From a virus: DNA of 64,000 nt. Every line of letters starts with the position of its first letter. Within the stretch, counting starts at the first letter, position 1. This document shows positions 38,001 through 47,285 of the stretch, one piece after another. The stretch spans positions 38,930 to 102,929 of the IMG/VR virus record IMGVR_UViG_3300009130_000010; one strand, written 5' to 3'. The notes below the pieces were generated by a model that saw nothing but the letters and a program-made list of their open reading frames with translations, was not told the origin of the DNA and searched no databases. The position numbers and the translations under genes were made by a program.

Positions 38001-41000
38001 TTTAAAGCAGGGGTTGATAGTAAAGCATTTTACGATGAACTTTTACCTACAGCAGGATATCCAAAATTAACAGACGCTGATGCTACTTTATTTTATAGTG
38101 TAGATGCTAATACGCTAACACCAATGATAGCAAATATGAAAGTTGGATATACAGTATGGGTAGCTGATGACGGTGACAATGATTGGGATATGAAATATCT
38201 CGACACTACAACAACTCAAGTTATTAATTGTGACGGCGGTCAAGACGGTTCTACATATACTTGGACTACAAAAGACACACACTACTTTAAAAAAGAAGAT
38301 ATTGTTGTTATTAAAGATTACAGCACAAAAAGAGATGGTGTATATAGAATTACTGAAGTACCGTCAGTAACTTCTTTTAAAACAGCAGGCGGTGGAGAAG
38401 TAGCAAAAGAAGAAGCTACTGCTCTAGTATTAAAATTTATTAGTAGTAGATTTAAAACTTCTAGCACAATAGAAAGACCAAGACAAGGATGGGATCTTAA
38501 AGATAAACTTTATATTGATGAAGATGAAAATAATCATTGGTATGTATTAAAGAAAAATACTTCTTATACAGCCAACCAGTCAATTAATCCATTATTACCG
38601 CAACTTGATGAGAACTTCGGTGATGCTATATGTTCAGATCCAACCGGCCAATGGGTATTAATTGGACAAAAAAATCTAAACAAGTTTCATGTATACACAC
38701 CACAACCAATAGAATTAAAACAATTTGCGGCCATTACAAGTACAGCTTCAAACGTAGACGAACTAGGAGCAAGTGTAAGTACTGGAGCATTTCTTCCACG
38801 AGAAGGTGGTGCTTTAAAATACGAAAAATGGCATAGAGGGAAAATATGGGTAGCCATTGGAGCACCAAATACAAATAGTGGCAAGGGTGCTATAATGTTT
38901 TACTACAGAGATTTATCAAGTGGTAGCTTTCTACCAGGAACATTAGACCAACCAACAACTTTAGGCTCAAACGCTAAATTTGGTACTAACGTAAAAATGA
39001 GTGCTAATGGTGAATGGTGTGTTGTTTCAGCACCTGGTGACAAAAAAGTGTTTATATATCATTTAGCACACGGTAACGACAATGACGAAACAGCAACTCA
39101 AAGTTTTATAGGTGATGGTAGTACTACACAATGGACTTTAGACACAAATTTTGATGATGCATCAGTAACTGAAGAATTATATATCAGAATTGAAGGCAAT
39201 GATCTTATTGCTGGACGAGATTATACTTATAATCTTGGTACTAGAACAATTACATTTACTACAGCACCAAGCACAGATCATTCTATTAGTGTTACATTTT
39301 TACGTGGTTGGAGTTTAGTAGATGAAAGATCTAGTACTATAGAAGGGTATGGTTCATCAATTGATATCGACTCTCAAGGTAACTATATTGTTATTGGTGA
39401 TCCTAATAGAGATACAGTAGCACCTGACTCTACTACAAACATGGGTAGTATTGATATCTTAGCAAGACATTATGAAGTGTTTATTGGAGATGGCTCTACA
39501 AAAGAATTTACAGTATCAACAGCAGATATTGGCAGGGCAAGTAGTCCTGTTTATATAAACGGTGTAGAGACTCCAAGAATAACTAATAGTACAATTACAT
39601 GGACAAAAGCTGGTAATACAATAACGTTTGTTACAGCACCACAGCCTGGTGAAGATATAACAATCTGGACTGACAACTTTACACCATTACAAACACTTAC
39701 ACCAAGCGATCCTCAAGTAAACGGACAGTTTGCTTTAACGTCTGTTCGTATTGACGAAACAGCACAATCAATTTATGTAGGTGTACCAGAAAAAGATGGC
39801 ATGACAGAAAACTCTGGAATTGTTGAAGTATTTGACAGACAAGATTCAATAGTAGAAAATAAATGTACATTAAAAGCATGGCCTATAGGATCATATACAA
39901 CTGGTCACAGTATGTTTATAAACGGTTATAAAATAACAGCAACAGGAACAACATTACAAAATATTGTTGACGACATTAATAATAAAAACATTCCTGGTAT
40001 TACTGCTTCTGGTAGTAATAACAATCTTACTATTCAAAGTTCAAAAAATGTAAAAGGTTTCATCCATGTTACAGTAGGTGCGAGTGGAACACTTATGAAA
40101 GATTTAAACCTACATCCATTTACATCTAATACTGGAAAAATAATAAAATTAAAAGATGGAAAAACTGGTCACAGGTTCGGTCAAGTACTTGAAGTTACTA
40201 GAGACAATAAACAATTAATTGTTGGTTGCCCAAATGGTAGCACAACAGTAAAAACAAATTTTGATGATGGCACTACATTATTTGATGGGGGCGGATCTAG
40301 ATTTTTAGCAGAAAAATACTTTACAGGTAGTGTTCATGTTTACCAAAAAATAAATGCTGGACATATAGAAGCTGACAGTTTATATGCTAGTGGTTTAGAT
40401 GCTAATGATGGATTTGGTTCAGCTCTTGCTATAACTGAACATAACATTTATGTTGGATCACCATTTGATGATACATCTACTGTATCAAATTCAGGACGTG
40501 TGGTACACTTTACTAAAACAGATGACTTATATAAAGTAGATGAAAAAGAACAAGATTTAGTCGACGTTGAACGTATTAATAAAGCATTCTTGTATAATAC
40601 ACAATCAAATACTATTATGAGTTATTTGGATTACATTGATCCTGTTAAAGGAAAAGTATTAGGTGAAGCTGAACATAACATTGATTACAAAACAACATGG
40701 GACCCCGCGATATACAACTACACAGACGGAACTAAAAAGATTAACAACGGAGATAACCATTGGCAATCTGACAAGGTTGGTAAAATTTGGTGGGATTTAA
40801 GTAAAGTTAAATTCATTAATTACGAACAAGGTGATAACGATTATAAAAAATTATTCTGGGGAGGTGTATTCCCAGGTAGTGACATTAGCATATATCAATG
40901 GGTTGAATCATCTGTTAAACCTGAATCATATACAGCCGGCAATGCCAAATATGGTAATAGTGTTTACGTTGAAATTCAAAGTATAAACAACGTTACAAAA

Positions 41001-44000
41001 CAACTACAAACAAAATATTATTTCTGGGCTAGTGCTATACTTACAGTTCATAGTACTAAAACATCAAGTGTCGCACAAATTAGACAAATGATTGTAGATC
41101 CAATTACTAACGGCACACCATACATTATGTTTTTAGGAAAAGATTCAATAGGCTTAACAAATGTTTCAGGATACTTAGAAGATAAAAATGTTGTAGTAGC
41201 AATTGATTACGATAAAAAACCAAATGATAAGTTATTACATACTGAATGGTCTTTGGTAGAAGAAGGCAATCCAAAAAGTTTTATACCAGAAGAATTGTTT
41301 GAAAAAATTAAAGATAGTTTAGCAGGTGCTGATTCACGAGGTAACAAAGTGCCAGATATTTCTTTAAGTGCTGGTGACAAATACGGTATTAAAATAAGAC
41401 CGAGACAAAGTGTCTTTATGAATAGATATCTTGCGATGCAAGAATATATTACCTATGTTAATGCTGTTATTAAAAAATATAACATAGCAGATACAATTGA
41501 TTTTACTTTATTAAATAGCGAAGAAAAAATACCATCAATTAATTCAGGAACTTGGGACGAAACAGTTGACACAATGATAGAGCTTGGATATATTAAACCA
41601 GCTTTACATTCAACAGGTTATAATATATTAGTAAAAACAGATTCAGACATTGGTGGTAGATGGAGTATTCATACACTACAAGCAGATAAAACTTGGTTGA
41701 GAAGTAGATCTCAAAGTTATGATACTAAACTATTTTGGGCATACTGTGATTGGTATAGCACAGGTTACTCATCAGATACAACCATAGATTACAGATATGA
41801 ATTATTTAATGACATTTATAAAAACACAATAGCAGATAAAAGCATTATTAAAATTAACAATGGTGGTAATTGGGATTTATATATTAAAGACGGAAATGAT
41901 TATACGTTAATAGGACAAAAAGACGGTACTATACAATTCGGTACTGACTTATATGATTATGTTACAAGTAACTTAGGTTTTGATTCTGAAGGTTACGATT
42001 TTAACTTAATGGATACAGAACCACAAATTGAAACTAGAAACATTGTTGAAACAATTAAAAAACAACTACTAGTTGGTGATTTAGCAAATGAACATAATAA
42101 ATTAATGTTTGTTTTATTGAGGTTTGCTTTACAAGAACAACCTTTTGTAGATTGGATTTTTAAAACTAGTTTTGTTAGTGTTAAACACAACTTAAGAGCA
42201 TTAGATCAATTTCCAACATACCAAAGAGACAATCAAGAATTTGTTAAAAATTATATTAACGAAGTAAAACCTTATCACACTAAAATTAGAGAATACGTTT
42301 TAGGTTATAATAAATTAGAAACACACGAAGGTGATACTACTGACTTTGATATTCCTAGTGGATATGATTCTATTACAAAAACATTTAGATCACCAAATGG
42401 TGAAAATAGTCATGATGCTGGAGCATTAACCACAGACTATGCTTATAAAATGTGGAATGAAAATCATAGTTATCAAGTTGATAGTTTATCAATTAGTAAA
42501 TGGGGATATGGTTATGCTACAGCACCAACAATAACAATTGAAGCACCTAAAGATAAGAACGGTACTTTAATTCCGGGCGGTGTGGCGGCTACGGCAAAAT
42601 GTACAATAGTTGACAACCACATTGATGTTGTTACTATGATTAAAAAAGGTAGTGGTTATATTAAAGCACCTGTAGTAACACTTACAGGTGGTAGCCCAAT
42701 GCTAAATGGTATCTTACACGCTAACTTAAAGAACACTGAAATAAGAAAAATTAAAGAAACAATAAAATTTGATAGAACTAGATACAGTTCATCTGTTAAA
42801 GAATGGACAGCTAATACAACATATTCAACTAGTGATATTATTCAACACTTAGGCGAAGCATACACAGTTAATGAAGCATTTACATCAAGCACAGCATTTG
42901 ATAGTGACAAACTGACAATTAAAGCTGATGCTACATTTAATAATGCTATGGATAGAACTATGGCATATTATATTCCTAAAACAGGACAAGATGGAAAAGA
43001 TTTAGGACAAATATTTAAAGGTATAACATATCCTGGTACAAAAGTTCAAGGCCCACTATTTACTAAAGACCCAGGATTAGACAAGGGCGGTTTTGATACT
43101 AGAGAATTTGACAACTATGAAATTGATAAAGACGGTCGTTTTGTTATATCAGCTGATAATATAGATTTAGATTTACAAGGAAAATTTAACGATACACAAT
43201 TAGGACTACGACCAGAAGATATTATTGTTGATGGTAGTAGCAAATTTGTTGATGCTTACAGCTCACACGCCCCGGAAGAATTTGTTCCAGGTAGAGTATT
43301 TGACAGTTTAAATATTAATGTGTTTACATCTCCTAGTAGAGACTCAGACGGTGACGGAGCATTAGGCCCAGCAGTTAGTGTTATCAATTATAAAGGTGAC
43401 GGCAGTAATAAAGTATTTAAATTTGGCACTAACAAACAAACTGATCAAAAAGTTATAGTATGGAGTAAAACTTCTGGTAGAATTAGCTCGTCAGCATATA
43501 CAATAGATTGGAATGATAATGTTGTTAAGTTTACTACAGCACCACTTAAAGATGAAATTATATCAGTAACTAGTTTTGGAACAACTGGTGATAAACTATT
43601 ATTTGATTACGAGTTCCAAGCATCCGGTGGAGAAACAGTTGTAACATTACCTATTCCTTATAGCTTAATTGAAAACAAACAAACATTAGTGTTAGCGAAT
43701 GGCAGTCATTCTACTGGTGGAACATTTGTTGATAAAGGTAGCGACACAGACTGGGACCCCGCTGTATCGTGGCTTACTAAAGATGATCACATTCACTTCT
43801 TTGTGTTTGACGTTCCATCAAGTTCTACAAGAACATTTAGTAAAGTTACTGTTGACGAGTTTACAGTTAACGACAGTACAAGAACATTTACGTTAACAGA
43901 TGGTGCTGATAATGATTTAGCTAGAACAGATAAAGTTATTGTTGAACTTAACGGAAAAAGATTACGCCCACCAGTGTTTACATATTTAACGAATGATAGT

Positions 44001-45068
44001 AGTTCAGCAACATATGACTTAACTACAAGTTCAGATATAGACCATTCTACTTTAGTAAAAGCAAATACTAGAGTTTATATTAATGGCGTACAAACTACAA
44101 ACTATAGTATTGTTGAAGGATCTGATAGTACAATAAAAGCAATTCAATTAGATGAGGCACCAGCGGCAAATTCTAAAATTGATGTAGGTGTTACAACAAA
44201 CGCTGATTATATTTTAACAGATAGTACAACATTAACTATTACAGGTGGAACTTGGACAGGTAGTGATAAAGTTGTTGTTACTACATTTAATAATCATAAT
44301 AATATGAAAATGACTACTGAAACATTTAAAGGTGGAAGTAGTTCAGCTATTACAACAGATATCGGATTTGATATTCGAGGATTTGAATCTGTTAGTTTTG
44401 ACGCCGTTACGGCTAGTGTTGTTAATATAGCAGAATTTAATTTATTTAAAACGCCAACAAACTTATCATATTTGTGGGTAACAAAGAACGGTGTTAAAAT
44501 GATTCCGAACTTTGATTATAAAATTGTCGGCGGCAAGTTAGCATTTGCTGAGTCGCTTCAAGCATCTGACATTACAATAATAACACAATTTACAGAAGAA
44601 ATTATTAAACCAGCAGTTGGATTTAAAATCTTTAAAGATTTACATGATAAAGTACACTATCATAGATTAGCAAATGAAAACACAGCTGAATTGTCCACAG
44701 AACTATTAGCAATACATTCAGAAATCAAAGTTACTGACGCTAGTAGATTACCTACACCAGATCTTAATAAAGCAATTCCTGGTGTTATTTGGATTAATAA
44801 TGAAAGAATAGAATACTTAGAAATTAATTTAACTACTAATACGCTTTCTAGAATAAAACGTGGTACTTTAGGCACAGGGTGCCAATCGACACATACAGCA
44901 GGAAGTTTAGTAGTAGATACAAGTAGTAGACAAGAAATTCCATCAGCTCATACTAAAACATGGTACCAAGTAAGTGGTGGTAACCCTAGTGATGGTAATG
45001 GTTTACAAAATTCAACAACTATACAAGCAGATTTCTTAGTTAAGAAACCTACTTACATAAAGAGCTAA
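32076..45068 (+). CDS. Giant baseplate/tail structural protein (4330 residues) with FG-GAP propeller
   Basis: One unbroken frame of 13 kb directly after gp6, where T4 has gp7 (1032), gp8 and later wedge genes, so a gp7-like role or a merger of several wedge functions is plausible. Visible parts: N-terminal helical/beta region; a GVTNNGGAQG beta segment near 190-260; two sections resembling CBM5/12 (about 1766-1815, WVANTDYVRGDIIKFKDNLY; about 3575-3620, WTANTTYSTSDIIQHLGEAY); seven FG-GAP-type blades between about 2175 and 2825 (for example FGTNVKMSANGEWCVVSAPG, GFGSALAITEHNIYVGSPF), forming a probable seven-bladed propeller broken by inserts; repeated GDGST-type beta modules; the NEVKPYHTKIREY motif near 3395; and a C-terminal GVIWINNERIEY/RIKRGTLGTG module common in phage tail proteins. 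Identity with any one T4 protein is unproven. Confidence 0.75.
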   Translation: MAKRNTSSFLPQAYQTERNKKFLSATLDQLMSSSNLTRMDGFVGRKYAPSFKVKDNYLTTTGLRRNYHLEPAIVTKKDSTIDSIVDSNDVGSVVTYDDLLNKLKDEGVDITDHSKLFGQEFYNWAGFINFDTLVNYGSYYWLKDGPNSVSITGGDIKMSGEWNIKYNDELNRYNVTELEGINPTIYLARGGVYTFETDQLENFWIQTDPGSITGTQAETSTKSSREIYGVTNNGGAQGDLEPAGGITFTVPDVTAQSFYENNLNLLADVNLFSEVPYKDVQGRRLADLIDQHNGIDNQRMLVGKTVVFKQNEDHNVDNDNWTFKADYSKHPFDRLGFAQEDGMVKQEERVGVWKINEVDGILVLNKINTVTYDDRAKITEGTTYGGRQIYRAQETEFVTIIPVLTAHLDTLYYQHGSDRTSYGIIKLVDAEAKEIKTTDFLGKSQYTSPNGIVFTNGLKITFDSTIDMPAYVGKTYYVQGVGSKIYLVDTELTTPELGTDTKDYITLTRGSVNKNAWSRSNRWFHKDIITATASYNKTTAIFDEKNRAVRPIIEFEAGLDLYNSGSKGHDGVDLVDTVETDALSNINGVSGYFVDRVSLSAGTKVIFIKDKDSQTRKTIWEVGYEDTDGDSSAESLVLKDSGIIVNTNDSVYINKGTAGKGTTYHWDGTNWIASQTKTKINQYPLFNLFDSKGISFNNTTTYPSSDFLGNQLFKFSVGSGSNDTELGFPLKYRTFNNVGDILFENVYTEKKFNYKKSTGITSLSTATGLVKVTDPYDSAITYNNGWQKSLHNSRQYQQVEYIVSDITLKNFDIGVKVKTSTNAVPNIFVYINNKRTSNFTTSVLEGVNICTINDTIAIDDSIIIRLISDATSKHGYYTIPKNLEDNSYNDKFSTITLGQLQNHVSALIDTNKYFTGKLQGSNNLRDLENSKSTEGLILQHSSSMILPMLLNQPGDLNFTQALRFCGLEYEKFKSKFLTALETLDNLELTDAQKTVDAIMVYLNSNKKTTFPFYTSDMVPYGADATTTTYTITDNRDKTYEITSVHDNSIPSNRAVLVYLNDVQLYHNIDYTFETTSANIRIIKTLTIGDVLKFIDYTDTLGNYVPPTPTKLGLWKKYKPEIVNDTTYSVDQNIIVGHDGSRTIAYGDTRDNILLELEKRIYNNCKTAYDEDVFNLDEYTPGRFKTTDFAVKEVDAVLEDEFLRWSTRHRIPYTENTTFNANDSFTWNYTNFVDKLEGTLLPQGYWKGLYKHYYDTVAPHIRAWEMFGWSIKPSWWEDRYGVGPYTSGNKVLWDDVRDGRRYTSADVDDYTINLLYARPSIELIMPVDEHGVLKPPIDCITKNSEDLSPSHAWKFGDVAPPEYAWRNSSSFAFSVNHLMALIKPSEYFSQVFNKSQIVRNKLTKQLVMTTTNQRQQPKDLKVDLPTARYEGCCNFVSEYLRWQNIDVTKHLQNVLSTLDIRLAHKMEGYTDHNLIKVLAEQVSPTSTSNSVYVPDEDYNIHLHKTGPLRSIPYSGVIVQVGTSGYTIYGYNLNNPKFSICNPIMNGNYKVHDVDGETIYEYDEYESEIKEVPYGHTFRTKQEVADFFFSYQKYLTRNGYDFDNRMEDFGTQKIVANWLMSVKEFIHWSKQGWLSGSVIAISPSANRIRCVTPAGVAEALSNSQAQTNVLNQNYEPLRPSSYKISRQDNEFELYPNPDMGGIYFVNTKLVEYEHVLVFNNVTKFNDVIYQPSLGNRQYRLRLVGYKTGGWNGSLTAEGFIYNDGKVPVWVANTDYVRGDIIKFKDNLYTAMVNHTSSEEFIYENWSLTDSFKIGLLPNFDTLGKNFESFYDVNTVNLESETDKYGKGSIGYQNREYFNQIGLDDISQVKFYQGMLQEKGTRSAVDKLIRSNFDQFSSDISFYEEWAIRQAEYGASDVNSRIEIQLDEEGFKDNPQEIKVVPTTQSKSDLNSKTEFTPSQLYKAPSDLTYDWVPLRKSFKAGVDSKAFYDELLPTAGYPKLTDADATLFYSVDANTLTPMIANMKVGYTVWVADDGDNDWDMKYLDTTTTQVINCDGGQDGSTYTWTTKDTHYFKKEDIVVIKDYSTKRDGVYRITEVPSVTSFKTAGGGEVAKEEATALVLKFISSRFKTSSTIERPRQGWDLKDKLYIDEDENNHWYVLKKNTSYTANQSINPLLPQLDENFGDAICSDPTGQWVLIGQKNLNKFHVYTPQPIELKQFAAITSTASNVDELGASVSTGAFLPREGGALKYEKWHRGKIWVAIGAPNTNSGKGAIMFYYRDLSSGSFLPGTLDQPTTLGSNAKFGTNVKMSANGEWCVVSAPGDKKVFIYHLAHGNDNDETATQSFIGDGSTTQWTLDTNFDDASVTEELYIRIEGNDLIAGRDYTYNLGTRTITFTTAPSTDHSISVTFLRGWSLVDERSSTIEGYGSSIDIDSQGNYIVIGDPNRDTVAPDSTTNMGSIDILARHYEVFIGDGSTKEFTVSTADIGRASSPVYINGVETPRITNSTITWTKAGNTITFVTAPQPGEDITIWTDNFTPLQTLTPSDPQVNGQFALTSVRIDETAQSIYVGVPEKDGMTENSGIVEVFDRQDSIVENKCTLKAWPIGSYTTGHSMFINGYKITATGTTLQNIVDDINNKNIPGITASGSNNNLTIQSSKNVKGFIHVTVGASGTLMKDLNLHPFTSNTGKIIKLKDGKTGHRFGQVLEVTRDNKQLIVGCPNGSTTVKTNFDDGTTLFDGGGSRFLAEKYFTGSVHVYQKINAGHIEADSLYASGLDANDGFGSALAITEHNIYVGSPFDDTSTVSNSGRVVHFTKTDDLYKVDEKEQDLVDVERINKAFLYNTQSNTIMSYLDYIDPVKGKVLGEAEHNIDYKTTWDPAIYNYTDGTKKINNGDNHWQSDKVGKIWWDLSKVKFINYEQGDNDYKKLFWGGVFPGSDISIYQWVESSVKPESYTAGNAKYGNSVYVEIQSINNVTKQLQTKYYFWASAILTVHSTKTSSVAQIRQMIVDPITNGTPYIMFLGKDSIGLTNVSGYLEDKNVVVAIDYDKKPNDKLLHTEWSLVEEGNPKSFIPEELFEKIKDSLAGADSRGNKVPDISLSAGDKYGIKIRPRQSVFMNRYLAMQEYITYVNAVIKKYNIADTIDFTLLNSEEKIPSINSGTWDETVDTMIELGYIKPALHSTGYNILVKTDSDIGGRWSIHTLQADKTWLRSRSQSYDTKLFWAYCDWYSTGYSSDTTIDYRYELFNDIYKNTIADKSIIKINNGGNWDLYIKDGNDYTLIGQKDGTIQFGTDLYDYVTSNLGFDSEGYDFNLMDTEPQIETRNIVETIKKQLLVGDLANEHNKLMFVLLRFALQEQPFVDWIFKTSFVSVKHNLRALDQFPTYQRDNQEFVKNYINEVKPYHTKIREYVLGYNKLETHEGDTTDFDIPSGYDSITKTFRSPNGENSHDAGALTTDYAYKMWNENHSYQVDSLSISKWGYGYATAPTITIEAPKDKNGTLIPGGVAATAKCTIVDNHIDVVTMIKKGSGYIKAPVVTLTGGSPMLNGILHANLKNTEIRKIKETIKFDRTRYSSSVKEWTANTTYSTSDIIQHLGEAYTVNEAFTSSTAFDSDKLTIKADATFNNAMDRTMAYYIPKTGQDGKDLGQIFKGITYPGTKVQGPLFTKDPGLDKGGFDTREFDNYEIDKDGRFVISADNIDLDLQGKFNDTQLGLRPEDIIVDGSSKFVDAYSSHAPEEFVPGRVFDSLNINVFTSPSRDSDGDGALGPAVSVINYKGDGSNKVFKFGTNKQTDQKVIVWSKTSGRISSSAYTIDWNDNVVKFTTAPLKDEIISVTSFGTTGDKLLFDYEFQASGGETVVTLPIPYSLIENKQTLVLANGSHSTGGTFVDKGSDTDWDPAVSWLTKDDHIHFFVFDVPSSSTRTFSKVTVDEFTVNDSTRTFTLTDGADNDLARTDKVIVELNGKRLRPPVFTYLTNDSSSATYDLTTSSDIDHSTLVKANTRVYINGVQTTNYSIVEGSDSTIKAIQLDEAPAANSKIDVGVTTNADYILTDSTTLTITGGTWTGSDKVVVTTFNNHNNMKMTTETFKGGSSSAITTDIGFDIRGFESVSFDAVTASVVNIAEFNLFKTPTNLSYLWVTKNGVKMIPNFDYKIVGGKLAFAESLQASDITIITQFTEEIIKPAVGFKIFKDLHDKVHYHRLANENTAELSTELLAIHSEIKVTDASRLPTPDLNKAIPGVIWINNERIEYLEINLTTNTLSRIKRGTLGTGCQSTHTAGSLVVDTSSRQEIPSAHTKTWYQVSGGNPSDGNGLQNSTTIQADFLVKKPTYIKS

Positions 45069-45072
45069 ATAT

Positions 45073-45744
45073 ATGAATAAGGTAGAAGAAAAGAATACAA
45101 TGGAAACAGATAAAAAAGAAAAAATCAACGAAAAGCCGGACGAAACTGGTAACGTTAGTGTCGAAGGACATATCAGGATCTTTGATCCTGTGTCTGGTGA
45201 AGAATTTGTCAATAAACGTAACGCTATCCACTATGAGAATATGAGTGAAGCTTTAGCTTTATCTCTTGCTAATAAAACTACCGGATTTGTTCATGAATTA
45301 GCATTAGGTAATGGTGGAACAAGCGTTGACCCAACAGGTGTAATTACATATAAACCAGCTAATAACAGCGGAACTAATAGTAGTTTATATAATCAAACTT
45401 ATTACAAAGTAGTTGATACATTATCAGCTTTAAATAATGATGCTAACCGTAATAAGATAGAAACAACACACGTTGAGGGTACTGTTTACACTGATATTGT
45501 TGTAAGCTGTCTATTAGATTACGGAGAACCAGCAGATCAATCTGCTTTTGATAATACAAATAATTTTGACGGAACGTATGTGTTTGATGAACTAGGACTA
45601 AAAAGTTGGGTTGGAACAGTTAATACAGGAAAATTATTAACTCACGTAGTGTTTCACCCCGTACAAAAGTCATTAAATCGCTTAATTGAGATTGAATATA
45701 CAGTAAGAATTCAAACTTTAACGAATCTGTCTAGCGTGAATTAA
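45073..45744 (+). CDS. Virion structural protein (baseplate/tail), unknown role
   Basis: A 223-residue protein starting with a charged 35-residue leader and then GHIRIFDPVSGEEFVNKRNA with IHYENMSEALALSLANK. This 'G.i.I.Dp.tgevl..k.NaIh.enms.ala.al' pattern is frequent in tail proteins of large myoviruses encoded after baseplate wedge genes. The rest is beta-rich. It starts four bases after the giant gene. A later ATG (45100) is an alternative start. A structural role is inferred from position and pattern; no known T4 counterpart. Confidence 0.6.
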   Translation: MNKVEEKNTMETDKKEKINEKPDETGNVSVEGHIRIFDPVSGEEFVNKRNAIHYENMSEALALSLANKTTGFVHELALGNGGTSVDPTGVITYKPANNSGTNSSLYNQTYYKVVDTLSALNNDANRNKIETTHVEGTVYTDIVVSCLLDYGEPADQSAFDNTNNFDGTYVFDELGLKSWVGTVNTGKLLTHVVFHPVQKSLNRLIEIEYTVRIQTLTNLSSVN

Positions 45745-45780
45745 CGCTAAATATAATAAATAATGTTGTGGAGTACATAA

Positions 45781-47253
45781 ATGGCATATACAGTTAACAA
45801 AACAAGCGGAGCCTTACTAGCTACTGTCAGTGACGGTACTATAGATAATACAACTGATCTAATAATGATCGGTAAAAACTATAGTGGTTACGGCGAATTG
45901 CTGAATGAGAACTTCGTAAAACTACTAGAGAATTTCTCTAACACTTCAGCACCATCGGCGCCTTTAGCTGGCCAGTTATGGTGGGATAGCACAAACAGTT
46001 TACTTAAAGTTTACAATGGTGCTACATTTAAAACAGTTTCAAGTTCTACTGCTTCTGGTTCTACACCATCAAGTGGTGTAACTGGTGACTTGTGGTGGGA
46101 CACTACAAACTCACAATTAAAAGTTTATAACGGAAGTACATGGACACTAATTGGTCCGGCCTTTACACAAGGGTCAGGACAATCTGGTCCAGTAATTACA
46201 ACCGTCGCAGATACAGGAGCAACTGATCACGTTATAGTTAAAATGTATGTTAGTGATACTATTGTTGCTATTATATCTAAAGATTCTACATTTACACCTA
46301 ACTCTGCTATTTCAGGATTTGCTACAATTAAGCAAGGTTACAATGTTAACTCTACACTTGCTTCAGCAAAATTCCATGGAACAGCAACAGATTCAGATTC
46401 ATTAGGTGGTGTAACAGCGGCAGGTTATTTAAGATCAAATGATAACGATACTACAACAGGAACATTAGGTGTTGCTAACGATACTGGTTTTACAGTTGGT
46501 GCTGATGCTGATGCTAAAATTTCAGTTTCAGGATCAGACGTTACTTTAGCAAACCAAACATCAGATGGTGATATTATTATATCAGTTAACGATGGTGGTG
46601 TTGTTAAAACAGCGGCATATTTTGATGGCGCAACAGCAGATTTAATTTTAAGAGCAGACCCAAGTGTGGCATTAGGTGCGGCAACTAAAGGTTATGTTGA
46701 TACTCAATTATCAGCAACAGGAGCCGCGGTATTAAGAGATGGCTCAGCTAGTATGCAAGGCGATTTAGTACCTGATGCTAATAATACAAGAGACTTAGGT
46801 TCTAATGCTTTAAAATGGAATCAAGTATTTGCTACAACATTTGAAGGACAATCAACATCGGCTCAATATGCTGACTTGGCAGAGCGTTTCGCGGCTGACG
46901 ACGTTATTGAACCAGGAACTATTGTTGCTTTAGGCGGCGTAGAAGAAATTACAAAAGTAAATGAAGAATTAAGTGATAAAGTATTTGGTGTTGTTTCAAC
47001 AAGACCAGCATACTTAATGAACTCAAAAGCAGGCGGCAACGCCAGCCACCCTGCTGTAGCAGTTAGCGGAAGAGTGCCAGTAAGGGTTACTGGAACAGTC
47101 ACGAAAGGTGATAGACTTGTAAGTGCTGGGAACGGCATGGCAAGATCCGCATCGACAGGCGAAGCAAATTATTTCAACTGTATAGGTAGAGCACTTCAGG
47201 ATAAAAATACTCCAGAAGTAGGCGAAATTGAAGCATTTGTGATAATTAATTAA
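45781..47253 (+). CDS. Tail fibre protein
   Basis: A 490-residue fibre-like protein. The N-terminal third has two copies of a short unit (GQLWWDSTNSLLKVYNGATF and GDLWWDTTNSQLKVYNGSTW), common in marine phage fibres. The middle is repetitive beta sequence rich in Asp/Thr/Gly. The C-terminus (SAQYADLAERFAADDVIEPG, VFGVVSTRPAYLMNSKAG, VAVSGRVPVRVTGTVTKGD) is the conserved fibre-tip domain related to Peptidase_G2-type intramolecular chaperones. It probably contributes to receptor binding. The ribosome site GTGGAG lies seven bases upstream. Confidence 0.8.
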   Translation: MAYTVNKTSGALLATVSDGTIDNTTDLIMIGKNYSGYGELLNENFVKLLENFSNTSAPSAPLAGQLWWDSTNSLLKVYNGATFKTVSSSTASGSTPSSGVTGDLWWDTTNSQLKVYNGSTWTLIGPAFTQGSGQSGPVITTVADTGATDHVIVKMYVSDTIVAIISKDSTFTPNSAISGFATIKQGYNVNSTLASAKFHGTATDSDSLGGVTAAGYLRSNDNDTTTGTLGVANDTGFTVGADADAKISVSGSDVTLANQTSDGDIIISVNDGGVVKTAAYFDGATADLILRADPSVALGAATKGYVDTQLSATGAAVLRDGSASMQGDLVPDANNTRDLGSNALKWNQVFATTFEGQSTSAQYADLAERFAADDVIEPGTIVALGGVEEITKVNEELSDKVFGVVSTRPAYLMNSKAGGNASHPAVAVSGRVPVRVTGTVTKGDRLVSAGNGMARSASTGEANYFNCIGRALQDKNTPEVGEIEAFVIIN

Positions 47254-47285
47254 TATAACGTAAAGGATTAAGGGAAAATTAAAAC

